Source: Myxococcota bacterium
Lineage (GTDB): Bacteria > Myxococcota > XYA12-FULL-58-9 > JALHOP01
NCBI GenBank assembly: GCA_022842935.1
Contig: JALHOP010000011.1
Span: forward strand, 26,206 to 90,205
Length of the DNA stretch: 64,000 nucleotides
Direction: 5' to 3'
This document shows positions 28,401 to 37,960 of this stretch, in pieces; within the stretch, counting starts at the first letter, position 1; each line of letters opens with the position of its first letter. Below the pieces are notes generated by a model. That model was not told the origin of the DNA. It did no database searches and worked only from the letters and a program-made list of their open reading frames with translations. A program made the position numbers and the translations under genes.

Positions 28401-28529
28401 GTCAGCGGAGACGCGTTCGTGCAGCTGCTCGCCGACCGGCCAACGCTCATGCACGGAATCTTCCGCGCACTGACTGGCTCGATCCGCAATCAGCTCGAGC
28501 GGACCCAGCTCGAGCGCAAGGCGCGTTGA
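25458..28529 (+). CDS. MFS-like membrane protein fused to HEAT repeats and a cyclic-nucleotide-binding domain
   Basis: A 1023-residue protein from GTG 25458. Residues 1-415 hold 10-12 membrane segments in an MFS- or nucleotide-transporter-like arrangement (VHLFFVIAASVIARN, LYVTVSVVAGMTLALIGYL, IAAAALLLAFGVVLGARLG and so on). Residues 440-860 are HEAT-type helical repeats (LARDDNPDVARTALSSLS, HVETRLAASTALGNMKRRSS). The C-terminal 140 residues are a cNMP-binding fold: 'LYAQGEQPDLVYLVRSGAVELTR' and the phosphate-binding-cassette-like segment GPGDACGLLAVLDQLPRETTA. The cassette lacks the full Gly-Glu-x-Ala/Leu arrangement, so nucleotide binding is uncertain. The fusion suggests a transporter-derived membrane sensor whose cytoplasmic part responds to a ligand. 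Confidence 0.75.
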   Translation: MRSRLDSRPLYLRPGYTAALRSTQVLATSAQVNHGVHLFFVIAASVIARNVANQELLDAVGSKVLGSLYVTVSVVAGMTLALIGYLSRGFETHRLGRFVHTVVVGLFALAYASSLWKPRSLSLIHGLAVARYVVIEIAAAALLLAFGVVLGARLGPRDARKTAARVGLGGILGGLAAGAVLKFGSVLLGSRSLFIIAGLCALTPVVTILRHKGSAFGASQAMQALRADRSDVPALAPYGRWVAISTLIMVAVTTLIDYQYRAAAAVWYDADRMTAFFGEVTLLTGVATMILQLTVVDRLLDKVGLFATATVMPGALIVCSAAFGLAPTVATLVILKLVDSGTNMTVQQATGGLLLAPLGNRARAVWQSRIDGLAKRGGQALAGLYLSFFPLAPARLAPVTLVLCATWLVSVLVTRLRYVTLLTELLAAPTSSSPEVQVVDGSTLRLLLRELEAAPPARAAVILDLLEQAGERAPEHVLARLATSDPSGAAAVRVVEHLAALEDHRGLADYAENANPAVAAAALTALAELSPEAAARASQMVLVREGVPDPLRALAAGILINRENRALSLARSLAESTNVQTRLMAARALGLAAPSLTEAVIPTLVALARDDNPDVARTALSSLSHHPCPDAVEICIAKLQARELRGAATRALTEIGLIVVPRVANEMLDSIADPKVAVALASVLGRIGSSLGVKALVTALKAPHVETRLAASTALGNMKRRSSLTLPASDIAATFEAEIAYFGHMRDGSLCDMPKTPAAELLRRAFKERAQASLETLFRSMALIYPDDAIQGAYRAMTSRVTRDRQIALELLDNILDAGTRDALVDAVGERGVKRVRDARKILTAVARSSDKFSGGLARVVLVDMGAAPKSALGDTMTQLLVNQVLELQGVTLFSHSSAEDLAEVATLLTPRSVPAKSLLYAQGEQPDLVYLVRSGAVELTRDGRVLDRLGPGDACGLLAVLDQLPRETTATTVSDCSLLVVSGDAFVQLLADRPTLMHGIFRALTGSIRNQLERTQLERKAR

Positions 28530-28534
28530 GGCCA

Positions 28535-29746
28535 CTAGGTCGCGAGCCATTCCAAGTAAGCATGGAGCGCGGCCTCGCGCGGCCGCGCCAGGGCGCGGCG
28601 CACCTCGTCGGCGTAACTCTCGTCGACGGCGCGTTGCACCGCCGCGACGAAGGCCTGATCCTCGAGCATCCCACGGTTGCGCTGCGCCCAAGCGCACACG
28701 TGCGCCGGCATGCTTGGCTCGGCGTCGAGTGTCATCGCCACGAAGAGGTCCGCGTAAACGGGGTCGTGTGTCTTGCCCACAGAGCGACGCTCCTCCGCGC
28801 TGTAGCGCGTTCGCGGCGTGAGCGCTGTATCGCTCGGAGTGGCGCCAAAACCGTCGCGCCCAATGGCGTTGCGCTCACGGATGTACTGCGTCTGTGTCAA
28901 CGTCTCTCCGGAGTACTTGCCCAGACCAATGACGCGGTGTTCTTCGCGCGCTACTTTTCCGGCGTCGGCGAGCACCCCGTCTTCCACGTCGACCAGCGTG
29001 ACATCGCGCAGACCGTAGACCGTCCCGCGCGCATGGAGGAGCTCGTGGAGCAAGACCGAGTGACTGGGGTTTGCAAGCTCCCAGCCCGTGAGGCCTTCGC
29101 TATCCTGTGTCCAGTCCGCCCGTGCGTACGAGATACCCGGGGTGAAGAAGATGCGCGCGTCGGCGGGACCCGGCCCCGATGGACTCACGTTGGTGGCCTG
29201 AACCGAGGGTGCGTCGTGACCATCCATTACGATCGTGGTTCGGTGCTTCGCGTTGGCGAGGGCGTGCAGCACAGCCCGTCCGACGCGGGTCTGGGCGATG
29301 CGCGTCAGGTCGTCGAGCGCTAGAGCTTCGACGCGTTGGCGGGCGCGTGGACCAAGGGCCGGCAGGAGCGAGCCGTAAAGATCGGCTGCATGCGACCGCT
29401 TCGGGTCGAACGTAAGCTGTCCGACCCCGCTGAGCACGTTGCAGATCAAGCGTCCAAGCCTGCGCGCTTCGGCGGCGGAGATGGTGTTCGGCGATGCTTG
29501 CTCGTCAGGCTCGCCGGCCACGACACGGAAACACGCCGCGATGTGCTGGCGGACGCGGGCGAACCGCGACAGCTGCCCTTTGTCGTCCAACGTACCCGCC
29601 TGCGCAGGCGCTGGTGCCTGGACGTATTGGTCAGCCGATACGCGTCGGTCGGCACTTCGGTGCGCAGTCGTGCCGACGTGCGCTGTGGTTTTGCCCTCAG
29701 CGCCGGCCAAAGCGACATCGTCGCGACGGGTTTCACCTGCTCGCAT
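28535..29746 (-). CDS. M91 (NleD-like) zinc metalloprotease
   Basis: A 403-residue protein. The zinc site is HELLH (H234, E235, H238), followed by ARGTVYGLRDV, then a downstream 'REEHRVIGLGKY' and 'TLTQTQYIRERNAIG', which match the conserved Glu and the 'T-x-N/Q-x-x-R' part of the M91 family. The family includes the E. coli NleD effector that cleaves host JNK and p38 kinases. Residues 1-85 are low-complexity and may be a targeting region. No signal peptide is seen. All catalytic residues are present. It is convergent with the HEAT-cNMP gene and has no evident secretion gene near it. In a free-living bacterium the target would more likely be a competitor, prey or own protein. Confidence 0.7.
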   Translation of the reverse strand: MRAGETRRDDVALAGAEGKTTAHVGTTAHRSADRRVSADQYVQAPAPAQAGTLDDKGQLSRFARVRQHIAACFRVVAGEPDEQASPNTISAAEARRLGRLICNVLSGVGQLTFDPKRSHAADLYGSLLPALGPRARQRVEALALDDLTRIAQTRVGRAVLHALANAKHRTTIVMDGHDAPSVQATNVSPSGPGPADARIFFTPGISYARADWTQDSEGLTGWELANPSHSVLLHELLHARGTVYGLRDVTLVDVEDGVLADAGKVAREEHRVIGLGKYSGETLTQTQYIRERNAIGRDGFGATPSDTALTPRTRYSAEERRSVGKTHDPVYADLFVAMTLDAEPSMPAHVCAWAQRNRGMLEDQAFVAAVQRAVDESYADEVRRALARPREAALHAYLEWLAT

Positions 29747-29824
29747 GCTAGAAAGTGTCGGGAGAGCGGGTCTTCGGGTGCGATTTCACGAGTGACCACG
29801 CGGCACCGAACGGAGTCGACCCGC

Positions 29825-30418
29825 ATGCGCAAAATCGAACGGGCTCAGGTTGAAGTAAAGAGCCGCGAAGCGTGGCGCGCCTGGCTCACAGCTCACCACG
29901 CTGCGTCGCCCGGGGTTTGGGTGGTGACCTACAAGCGCGACAGCGGTGGGCCGCATGTGCCCTACGATGACATCGCGCGCGAGGCCCTCTGTTTCGGTTG
30001 GATCGATAGCCTACCGCGCAAGCTCGACGCCGAGCGGTCGATGCTGCTCGTCACGCCGCGCAAGCCCAAGAGCGCGTGGTCGGCAGCGAACAAGAAGCGA
30101 GTCGCCGAGCTCGAGAGCGAGGGCAGCATGGCCCCTGCCGGGCAAGCAGTCGTCGCAGCCGCACGCACGAGCGGCAGCTGGAACAAGCTCAACGATATCG
30201 ACGCATTGGTGATTCCCGACGACCTCGCGGCCGCTTTGAAGGCACGGGCGTTGGCGCGTAAGAACTTCGACGCGTTCCCTCCCTCGATACGTCGCGGCAT
30301 CCTCGAGTGGATCAGCAACGCGAAGAAGCCCGAGACGCGGAAGGCCCGCGTCGAAGAGACCGCGTCTCGCGCAGCCAAGAACGAGCGCGCCAATCAGTGG
30401 CGGCAGCCGCGAAAGTAG
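29825..30418 (+). CDS. YdeI/OmpD-associated-family protein
   Basis: A 197-residue protein starting at ATG 29825; the frame is open further upstream but without homology-like sequence. It has the family pattern: AWRAWLTAHHAASPGVWVVTYK, then PYDDIAREALCFGWIDSLPRKLD, then MLLVTPRKPKSAWSAANKKRVAELE, and a C-terminal helical part (FDAFPPSIRRGILEWI...KKPETRKARVEET). These proteins are small cytoplasmic proteins, widespread in bacteria, with a possible stress role that is poorly defined. It is divergent from the M91 gene and convergent with the ABC1 kinase gene. Confidence 0.85.
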   Translation: MRKIERAQVEVKSREAWRAWLTAHHAASPGVWVVTYKRDSGGPHVPYDDIAREALCFGWIDSLPRKLDAERSMLLVTPRKPKSAWSAANKKRVAELESEGSMAPAGQAVVAAARTSGSWNKLNDIDALVIPDDLAAALKARALARKNFDAFPPSIRRGILEWISNAKKPETRKARVEETASRAAKNERANQWRQPRK

Positions 30419-30434
30419 CGCGACGCCTACGTGG

Positions 30435-31736
30435 TCAGGCAGCCGCCTGCAGGAGACGGTCGAGGAACGGGCGCAGGTCGAGCGACAAGTCGAGGCGTCG
30501 CAGCAACTGGTAGAGGCCGCCGAGCTTGCGATGCAGGAACACCAGGTTCTTCGGTGGCGGAGAGTAGCGCACGCTTCGCGCGAAGCGCTCGCCGAGCTCT
30601 TGCAAGCGCTTGGCGTAGCTCGCGTCGTCGAAAGCGAAGGGTTGCACATCGGAGATCAAGGGTGCGATGGCCGCGACCAATAGGTCGACGAACGCCGTGC
30701 GCGTCTCGGCGCTCTCGCGCGGGTCGAGCAGGCCAAAGGCTACGCTCTCGTCGATGATGCGCTCCGGAGATCCGTCCACCATAGAAGACACGAGGCGCGC
30801 GTAAGCGCCGCGAAAGGCTTCGTCGTACGCGAGGGTCGCCCCGAAATCGAGTAGCACCAGGCGGGGCTCGTCTCCACGAACGAGGAAGTTGCCAAAGTTG
30901 GGGTCGGTCTGAACGAGGCCCAGCGTGAAGAGCTCGATACAGAACAAGTCGAGAGCGGCGCGCCCCAGAGCTTCGCGCCGAGCCGCCGATTGCGGACGCC
31001 GCATCCACGCCTGCAGCGGCTCACCCTCTTCCCAGCTCATGGTGAGAACGCGCCGCGAGCACAGATCGGGGTGCGTCACTGGCACGATGAAGCGCGGGTC
31101 GCCCGCGAGTGCCGACGCGAAATATTCGAGATGACCACGCTCGCGCACGTAGTCGGTTTCGTAGTGCAACACACGACTGAGCTCGGCCATGAGCTCATCG
31201 AGCGGGACCTTTCGACCCGAAAGCGTAAGGACGCCCTGACCGAGCTTTGCCAGCAAGGCGAGGTCGGAGTCGATGCTCTCGGCGACACCCGGGTACTGAA
31301 CCTTGACGGCGACCGGAGCTCCGTCGACGAAAGCGCGATAGACCTGACCGATACTCGCGGACGCGGGAGGCTCCGCGCCCAAACCCACCAGGCGTCCGAG
31401 CTTCTCGGGTCCAAGATCGTCCCTCACCACCTCGCGCATGGGTGGAAAGTCGATGGGCTCGGCGTCGCTCTGGAGCTTCGCGAGCACCTCGGCGACCTCT
31501 GGCGGCAAGAGGTCGCCGGCGTCGATCGAGAGAAGCTGGCCAGCCTTCATCGCCGCGCCCTTCATGCGGGAGAGGCTCTTGGCGACGAGCTTTGCCTGCT
31601 CGATGCGCGTTTCGAGCGCCGCAGCCGCTTCGGCACTGCCGCGCACGCGACGCGCAAGCTCCTTGCCCGCGACCTTGATGGCGAGCCCGGTCATGGTTCG
31701 CGCGCGCGCCCAGGCGCCTTTGGGGAGGTCTTTCAT
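30435..31736 (-). CDS. ABC1/UbiB (AarF)-family atypical kinase
   Basis: A 433-residue protein with the ABC1/UbiB hallmarks: KxGQ motif (GAAMKAGQLLSIDAGDLLPPEV), the Ala-rich loop PPASASIGQVYRA, the lysine in 'VAVKVQYPGV', the Glu-rich helix (HYETDYVRERGHLEYF), the catalytic segment 'GLVQTDPNFGNFLV', and the metal-binding LLDFGA. Its relatives control ubiquinone or other prenyl-lipid synthesis, and many are ATPases rather than protein kinases. No ubiquinone genes lie nearby. The ATG at 31736 overlaps the stop of a small open frame upstream (ATGA). The C-terminal ~90 residues contain helices (FLHRKLGGLYQLLRRLDLSL). Confidence 0.9.
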   Translation of the reverse strand: MKDLPKGAWARARTMTGLAIKVAGKELARRVRGSAEAAAALETRIEQAKLVAKSLSRMKGAAMKAGQLLSIDAGDLLPPEVAEVLAKLQSDAEPIDFPPMREVVRDDLGPEKLGRLVGLGAEPPASASIGQVYRAFVDGAPVAVKVQYPGVAESIDSDLALLAKLGQGVLTLSGRKVPLDELMAELSRVLHYETDYVRERGHLEYFASALAGDPRFIVPVTHPDLCSRRVLTMSWEEGEPLQAWMRRPQSAARREALGRAALDLFCIELFTLGLVQTDPNFGNFLVRGDEPRLVLLDFGATLAYDEAFRGAYARLVSSMVDGSPERIIDESVAFGLLDPRESAETRTAFVDLLVAAIAPLISDVQPFAFDDASYAKRLQELGERFARSVRYSPPPKNLVFLHRKLGGLYQLLRRLDLSLDLRPFLDRLLQAAA

Positions 31737-31861
31737 GCCCCGAGCCGCTTCCAGAGAACCACGATCGTACAGAGATGCACCGCGGCGATCGCGAGATTGC
31801 TCAGCACGACTGGGTTTCTCGCGTCACCAACAGTGCTGAGCAGCAAAGAGGCTGTCATCAT
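31733..31861 (-). CDS. Possible 42-residue single-membrane-segment protein
   Basis: A short frame starts ATG ATG (31861) and ends in an ATGA overlap with the ABC1 kinase start. It encodes a hydrophobic stretch (VVLSNLAIAAVHLCTIVVLW) followed by KRLGA, a typical single helix with a basic end. The coupling supports translation, but no ribosome-binding site is clear and the family is not recognised. It may be a leader or small partner of the kinase. Confidence 0.35.
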   Translation of the reverse strand: MMTASLLLSTVGDARNPVVLSNLAIAAVHLCTIVVLWKRLGA

Positions 31862-31938
31862 GTGCCGGCTCGCTCCTCGCGACCATGCGCTCGCCCCAGC
31901 TCACGGCCAGTGAGGGTGTGCGCACGCTTGCGCATCGG

Positions 31939-32346
31939 TCAAGCCAGTGACTTACGGGGCTGGACCTCGCACGCGTCGGTACACCGCCCCGTCAAACGCA
32001 AACGATTCTTGGCAAACAGCGTGTAGGCAAGGTCGAGGATCGACGCGATACCGGGCCATCGCGAAACAGCAACGAGCTTCTCGAAGCCAACCGCGGCGTA
32101 GAGGCGTCGAAACACCTCGACGCCTTCGACAAGGCTGCCGTTGGGGAGGCGTCCGTGAATGCGCTCCATCAACGCAGTGAAAGACAATCCGACAGTGTCG
32201 GGCTCGAACTCGGGAACGGCAATGTCGGTGAAGCGTATGCGTTGCCGCTGTCCGTCCATCCGCTTGAGCATGTTGATCTCGCGCATGCACAGCGGGCAAG
32301 CTCCGTCATAGAAGACTTCGATGTCCCACGGAGGTTGAGCGTTCAT
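31939..32346 (-). CDS. DCC-family thiol-disulfide oxidoreductase-like protein (DUF393)
   Basis: A 135-residue protein. It begins with the DCC signature '[14 protein letters not shown]', with Cys17 and Cys20 as the redox-type pair, and then has '[11 protein letters not shown]', '[15 protein letters not shown]' and '[15 protein letters not shown]', which complete a thioredoxin-like fold. Two further Cys lie near the C-terminus (GRCTDACEV). The start overlaps the stop of ribA by 4 nt (ATGA), so it is the second gene of a ribA operon. In light-responsive gene clusters of other bacteria, DUF393 genes often lie near CarH/LitR regulators and photolyases, as here. The substrate is unknown. Confidence 0.9.
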   Translation of the reverse strand: MNAQPPWDIEVFYDGACPLCMREINMLKRMDGQRQRIRFTDIAVPEFEPDTVGLSFTALMERIHGRLPNGSLVEGVEVFRRLYAAVGFEKLVAVSRWPGIASILDLAYTLFAKNRLRLTGRCTDACEVQPRKSLA

Positions 32347-32993
32347 GCGCTAGCCCCCGTGCTCACCTCGCCGTCGATCTCGAGGAGGTGCCCCGATCGC
32401 GCGGCCTTGGTGGCGAGATAGCGGCGATTGTGCGGATTCGCGGCGATCTGGATAGGCATGCGCTGGCGAACGACGATGCCCTCACGCTCGAGCTTGCGCA
32501 CCTTGTCGGGGTTGTTGGTCATCAAGCAGATACTCCGAACGCCGAGGGCGCGAAGCATAGCGGCCGCGATGGTGTAGTCACGCTGGTCGTCTTGAAAGCC
32601 GAGCGCGAGATTGGCCTCGACGGTGTCCATGCCTTGCTCTTGCAAACGATAGGCGCGGATTTTGTTGGTTAGACCAATGCCACGACCCTCTTGGCGCATG
32701 TAGAGCACGATGCCACGCGGCAGGGAGCCGACGTGGCGCAGGGATCGCTCGAGCTGCAGACGACAGTCGCAGCGCAAGGAGCCCATGACGTCCCCGGTCA
32801 AGCACTCGGAGTGGACGCGCGTGACGACGTCGTGCGCCCCGAAGACATCTTTGTGCACCATCGCGAGGTGTTCTTTACCGTCGCGATTGTTCGAGAACAC
32901 GAAGATACGGAAGTCACCGAACTCGGACGGCAAAGCCGCCTCGCTTTCGATGGAAACGCGGAGTGGCTCGAGCTCGGGGAGGCTGGATCGCAT
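32343..32993 (-). CDS. ribA: GTP cyclohydrolase II
   Basis: A 216-residue enzyme that converts GTP to 2,5-diamino-6-ribosylamino-4(3H)-pyrimidinone phosphate with loss of formate, the first step of riboflavin synthesis. The zinc ligands are present in the exact C-x10-C-x-C spacing (C64, C75, C77 in [16 protein letters not shown]), as is the catalytic '[16 protein letters not shown]', and the C-terminal '[18 protein letters not shown]' is typical. It is the stand-alone form, not fused to RibB. It is first in an operon with a DUF393 gene and divergent from the CarH-like regulator; the shared promoter region carries a likely operator. This suggests light or stress control of extra flavin supply, perhaps for the photolyase downstream. 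Confidence 0.95.
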   Translation of the reverse strand: MRSSLPELEPLRVSIESEAALPSEFGDFRIFVFSNNRDGKEHLAMVHKDVFGAHDVVTRVHSECLTGDVMGSLRCDCRLQLERSLRHVGSLPRGIVLYMRQEGRGIGLTNKIRAYRLQEQGMDTVEANLALGFQDDQRDYTIAAAMLRALGVRSICLMTNNPDKVRKLEREGIVVRQRMPIQIAANPHNRRYLATKAARSGHLLEIDGEVSTGASA

Positions 32994-33042
32994 GAGAGGT
33001 CCCTTTCGTTGCTTACAGGACGTTTCTGACCGGGGGCGATTG

Positions 33043-33086
33043 TCTCTTGCTTTTCTCTAACTTCTATCTAAATAATATCTAACAAG
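33043..33086. promoter_or_regulatory. Tandem 11-bp repeats, likely operator of the CarH-like regulator
   Basis: Three direct repeats lie exactly 11 bp apart in an AT-rich island between divergent ribA and the regulator: TCTCTAA at 33054, TATCTAA at 33065 and TATCTAA at 33076. A weaker copy TCTCTTG at 33043 keeps the same phase, making four units. Characterised CarH proteins contact tandem 11-bp repeats as a tetramer. The repeats overlap a probable -10 (AATAAT, 33071-33076) and a -35 (TTGCTT, 33047-33052, spacer 18). The start codon at 33090 would leave almost no leader. Confidence 0.65.
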
Positions 33087-33089
33087 CCA

Positions 33090-34049
33090 ATGGTCAAGCC
33101 CACAGACAAGAGACGCGACGCGAAGCCCGCCCCCGGCCACGGGAGCACCATTCGCGCGGTCGAGCTCGAGACGGGCATCTCGGCCATGACCTTGCGCGAT
33201 TGGGAACGGCGATTCGGATTTCCCGCTCCAGAACGGCGTCCGGGAAGTGATCGGCGGCTCTATTCGGGAGCCGACGTCGCGCGTTTGAAGCTCGTCAAAC
33301 AAGCCCTCGCGCAGGGTTACCGCGTCGGTGACGTCATCACGAAGAGCAACGATGAGCTCGAGAGTATTGGCACCACCCGGCGCCTCTCGACGCTGCGGCC
33401 GGCACCGGACCTCGCGCGCGACGGTGGTTTCGACGCCTTGCTCACCCTGCTCGCCCGCGAACGAACGGAAGAGTTCGAGGCGGAGATTCGTCTTGCGGCC
33501 GCCACCTACGACCCGCGCCGCTTCGTGACCGATTTCGCTCATCCCTTGATGGTGGCTGTTGGGAAGGCTTGGGTGGACGCCCAGATCTCGGTGCGACACG
33601 AGCACCTCGCGAGCGAGTGCTTGATGACCGCGATGCGTCAGCTCTACGCGGTGCTGCAACCCGCCGGCACGCGTCCGGTCGTGCTTCTCGGCACGCTCCC
33701 TGATGAGCCCTATTCGCTGCCGCTCTTGTTCGTCGCTCTCTACTTGTCGACACTCGGCGCCAAGACACGCCTCATCGGCGGAAATACGCCAGCAAGCGAG
33801 CTCGTCGATGCCGCGGTGGCGATGCGGGTCGATGTCGTTGGGGTGAGCGTCAGCCCGCAGATCGATCGCGCTGTGGTCCGACGCGACCTGCGGCAACTTC
33901 GAGAGACTCTGCCTGCGTCGGTTGCGCTGTGGGTCGGGGGCGCGGGCGCGAAACACCTGGCCCTATCACGCGAGGTCGCCGAGACAGTGACGAGCTGGGA
34001 TGAGATCGACATGCGCGTCACCGCGTTGCGCGGACGCCGGGCCTCGTAA
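33090..34049 (+). CDS. MerR-type regulator with cobalamin-binding-like domain (CarH/LitR family)
   Basis: A 319-residue protein. Residues 18-85 are a MerR-type winged helix (IRAVELETGISAMTLRDWERRFGFP...GSDRRLYSGADV). Residues 110-190 are the four-helix bundle, and W161-x9-E171-H172 is intact, the motif that caps the upper side of adenosylcobalamin in CarH. The B12-fold (196-315) follows. The lower-ligand motif E-x-H-x-x-G is changed to E206-P-Y208-S-L-P211, so the His that normally binds cobalt is Tyr. In known CarH/LitR proteins, B12 holds a repressor tetramer that light breaks; here cobalamin may bind in base-on form, weakly, or not at all. The gene has no Shine-Dalgarno sequence and may be leaderless. 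It probably regulates ribA and itself. Confidence 0.85.
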   Translation: MVKPTDKRRDAKPAPGHGSTIRAVELETGISAMTLRDWERRFGFPAPERRPGSDRRLYSGADVARLKLVKQALAQGYRVGDVITKSNDELESIGTTRRLSTLRPAPDLARDGGFDALLTLLARERTEEFEAEIRLAAATYDPRRFVTDFAHPLMVAVGKAWVDAQISVRHEHLASECLMTAMRQLYAVLQPAGTRPVVLLGTLPDEPYSLPLLFVALYLSTLGAKTRLIGGNTPASELVDAAVAMRVDVVGVSVSPQIDRAVVRRDLRQLRETLPASVALWVGGAGAKHLALSREVAETVTSWDEIDMRVTALRGRRAS

Positions 34050-34055
34050 CGGCAA

Positions 34056-34086
34056 AGCCCCGCGGTCGCTTGCAGACCGCGGGGCT
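34056..34086. terminator. Strong hairpin between convergent regulator and katG
   Basis: A perfect 12-bp inverted repeat (AGCCCCGCGGTC / GACCGCGGGGCT) with a 7-nt loop lies 7 nt after the regulator stop and 15 nt from the katG stop. There is no U-tract on either side, so it may act as an I-shaped terminator for both convergent genes. Confidence 0.7.
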
Positions 34087-34100
34087 AGCGCATCGAAACC

Positions 34101-36874
<2,774 letters not shown>

Positions 36875-36876
36875 GG

Positions 36877-36900
36877 TTGCGTAATAAGAATTATACGCAA
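36877..36900 (-). promoter_or_regulatory. PerR-box-like palindrome containing the perR -10 element
   Basis: On the minus strand TTGCGTA...TACGCAA forms a perfect 7-bp inverted repeat around an AT-rich core, 24 bp in all, ending 2 nt before the perR start. The core matches the PerR box (TTATAAT-n-ATTATAA) at about 11 of 14 positions. It contains an exact TATAAT (36890-36895), 15 nt from the ATG, so a bound repressor would cover the -10, and the transcript would have a leader of roughly 8 nt. It should control both perR and katG. Confidence 0.65.
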
Positions 36901-36916
36901 CTAGGAATTAGTCCGA

Positions 36917-37960
36917 TCACGGTGCGGGGTCAAGATGCGACCGAGCCAAACCGCGAAAGACGCGCGTTTGCCCAATGCCCAGCACGTCGAAGCTGCCCTC
37001 GATAGGCAAGCCAGCAGCAAGCGCGACGGCGAGCTCACGGGGTGGCGCGTCGTAGTCCTCACCGGTGAGCTGAAATGTCCCGTAGTGCATGCCAATCGAC
37101 ACCTGGGCTGCGAGCTCGCGATGCGCCTGAACCGCGTCGGCGGGGTCCATGTGGTAGGCGCGCATGCTACCGCGAGGCGCATATGCCCCAATCGGCAACA
37201 TGGCGAGACTAACAGGTCCGTACCGTTCGCGAATTGCGACGAAATGGTCCGCAAAAGCGGTGTCACCGGCAAAATAGAACGCGCGGCCGTCGTGTCGCAC
37301 GAGATAAGACCCCCAGAGGCTCCGGTCGTGGCTCCAGGGCGACCTGCCCGAGTTGTGCTGCGCTGGTGTAAAGGTAATCGCGTGCCCACGGACCTCGACG
37401 CTCTCCCACCAGTCGAGCTCGGTAACGTCAGCGATGCCATAGTCATCAAGCAGCTCGCGGTCACCAAGTGGCACCAGAAAACGCGGCTGATGCTGGGCCG
37501 CGAGCTCCCGCAAGGTCGGCAAGTCGAGATGATCGAAGTGATTGTGACTTACGAGAACGACGTCGATGCGCGGTAACTCCGCGATGGACACCGGGGGCGG
37601 GTGGGCGCGCTTCGGCCCCAGCCACCCGAATGGCCCCACGCGCGTCGACCACACGGGGTCGGTGAGCAGCGTCAACCCGGGGAGCCGCAGCAGCATGGTG
37701 GCGTGATTCAGATGTGTGACCGCGACATCGGCGTCACCGAGCTCCGCGTGGAGGTCCGCGCCGACGACGACCGGGATCGGATCATCCGGCCAGGCTCCGT
37801 CGCGGCCGAACAGAACGTGACGCAACATCGCAAAGGAGCCAACCGGCGGGACCCGCTTTGAATTGAAGAATCGCTCGCCGTCGAAGTGATCGCTCACGCG
37901 GTACGAGAGCCCCGACGAGCAGCCGAGGAGCGTCACGGCGACGAGCGTCAGCAGCCTCAC
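36917..37960 (-). CDS. MBL-fold metallo-hydrolase lipoprotein (NAPE-PLD/UlaG-like)
   Basis: A 347-residue protein. The start GTG 37960 lies in a GTGA overlap with the SDR gene and gives a lipoprotein signal (LLTLVAVTLLGC). The metallo-beta-lactamase core follows: VTHLNHATMLLRLPGLTLLTDPVW, VSHNHFDHLD (HxHxDH zinc motif), LDWWESVEVRGHAITFTPAQHNS, FYFAGDTAF (Asp ligand), and LPIGAYAPR...IGMHYGTF. This order matches the NAPE-hydrolysing phospholipase D/UlaG branch of the superfamily, so a phospholipid-related or lactone substrate is possible. The zinc ligands are complete. It is the second gene of an operon with the SDR. Confidence 0.88.
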   Translation of the reverse strand: MRLLTLVAVTLLGCSSGLSYRVSDHFDGERFFNSKRVPPVGSFAMLRHVLFGRDGAWPDDPIPVVVGADLHAELGDADVAVTHLNHATMLLRLPGLTLLTDPVWSTRVGPFGWLGPKRAHPPPVSIAELPRIDVVLVSHNHFDHLDLPTLRELAAQHQPRFLVPLGDRELLDDYGIADVTELDWWESVEVRGHAITFTPAQHNSGRSPWSHDRSLWGSYLVRHDGRAFYFAGDTAFADHFVAIRERYGPVSLAMLPIGAYAPRGSMRAYHMDPADAVQAHRELAAQVSIGMHYGTFQLTGEDYDAPPRELAVALAAGLPIEGSFDVLGIGQTRVFRGLARSHLDPAP

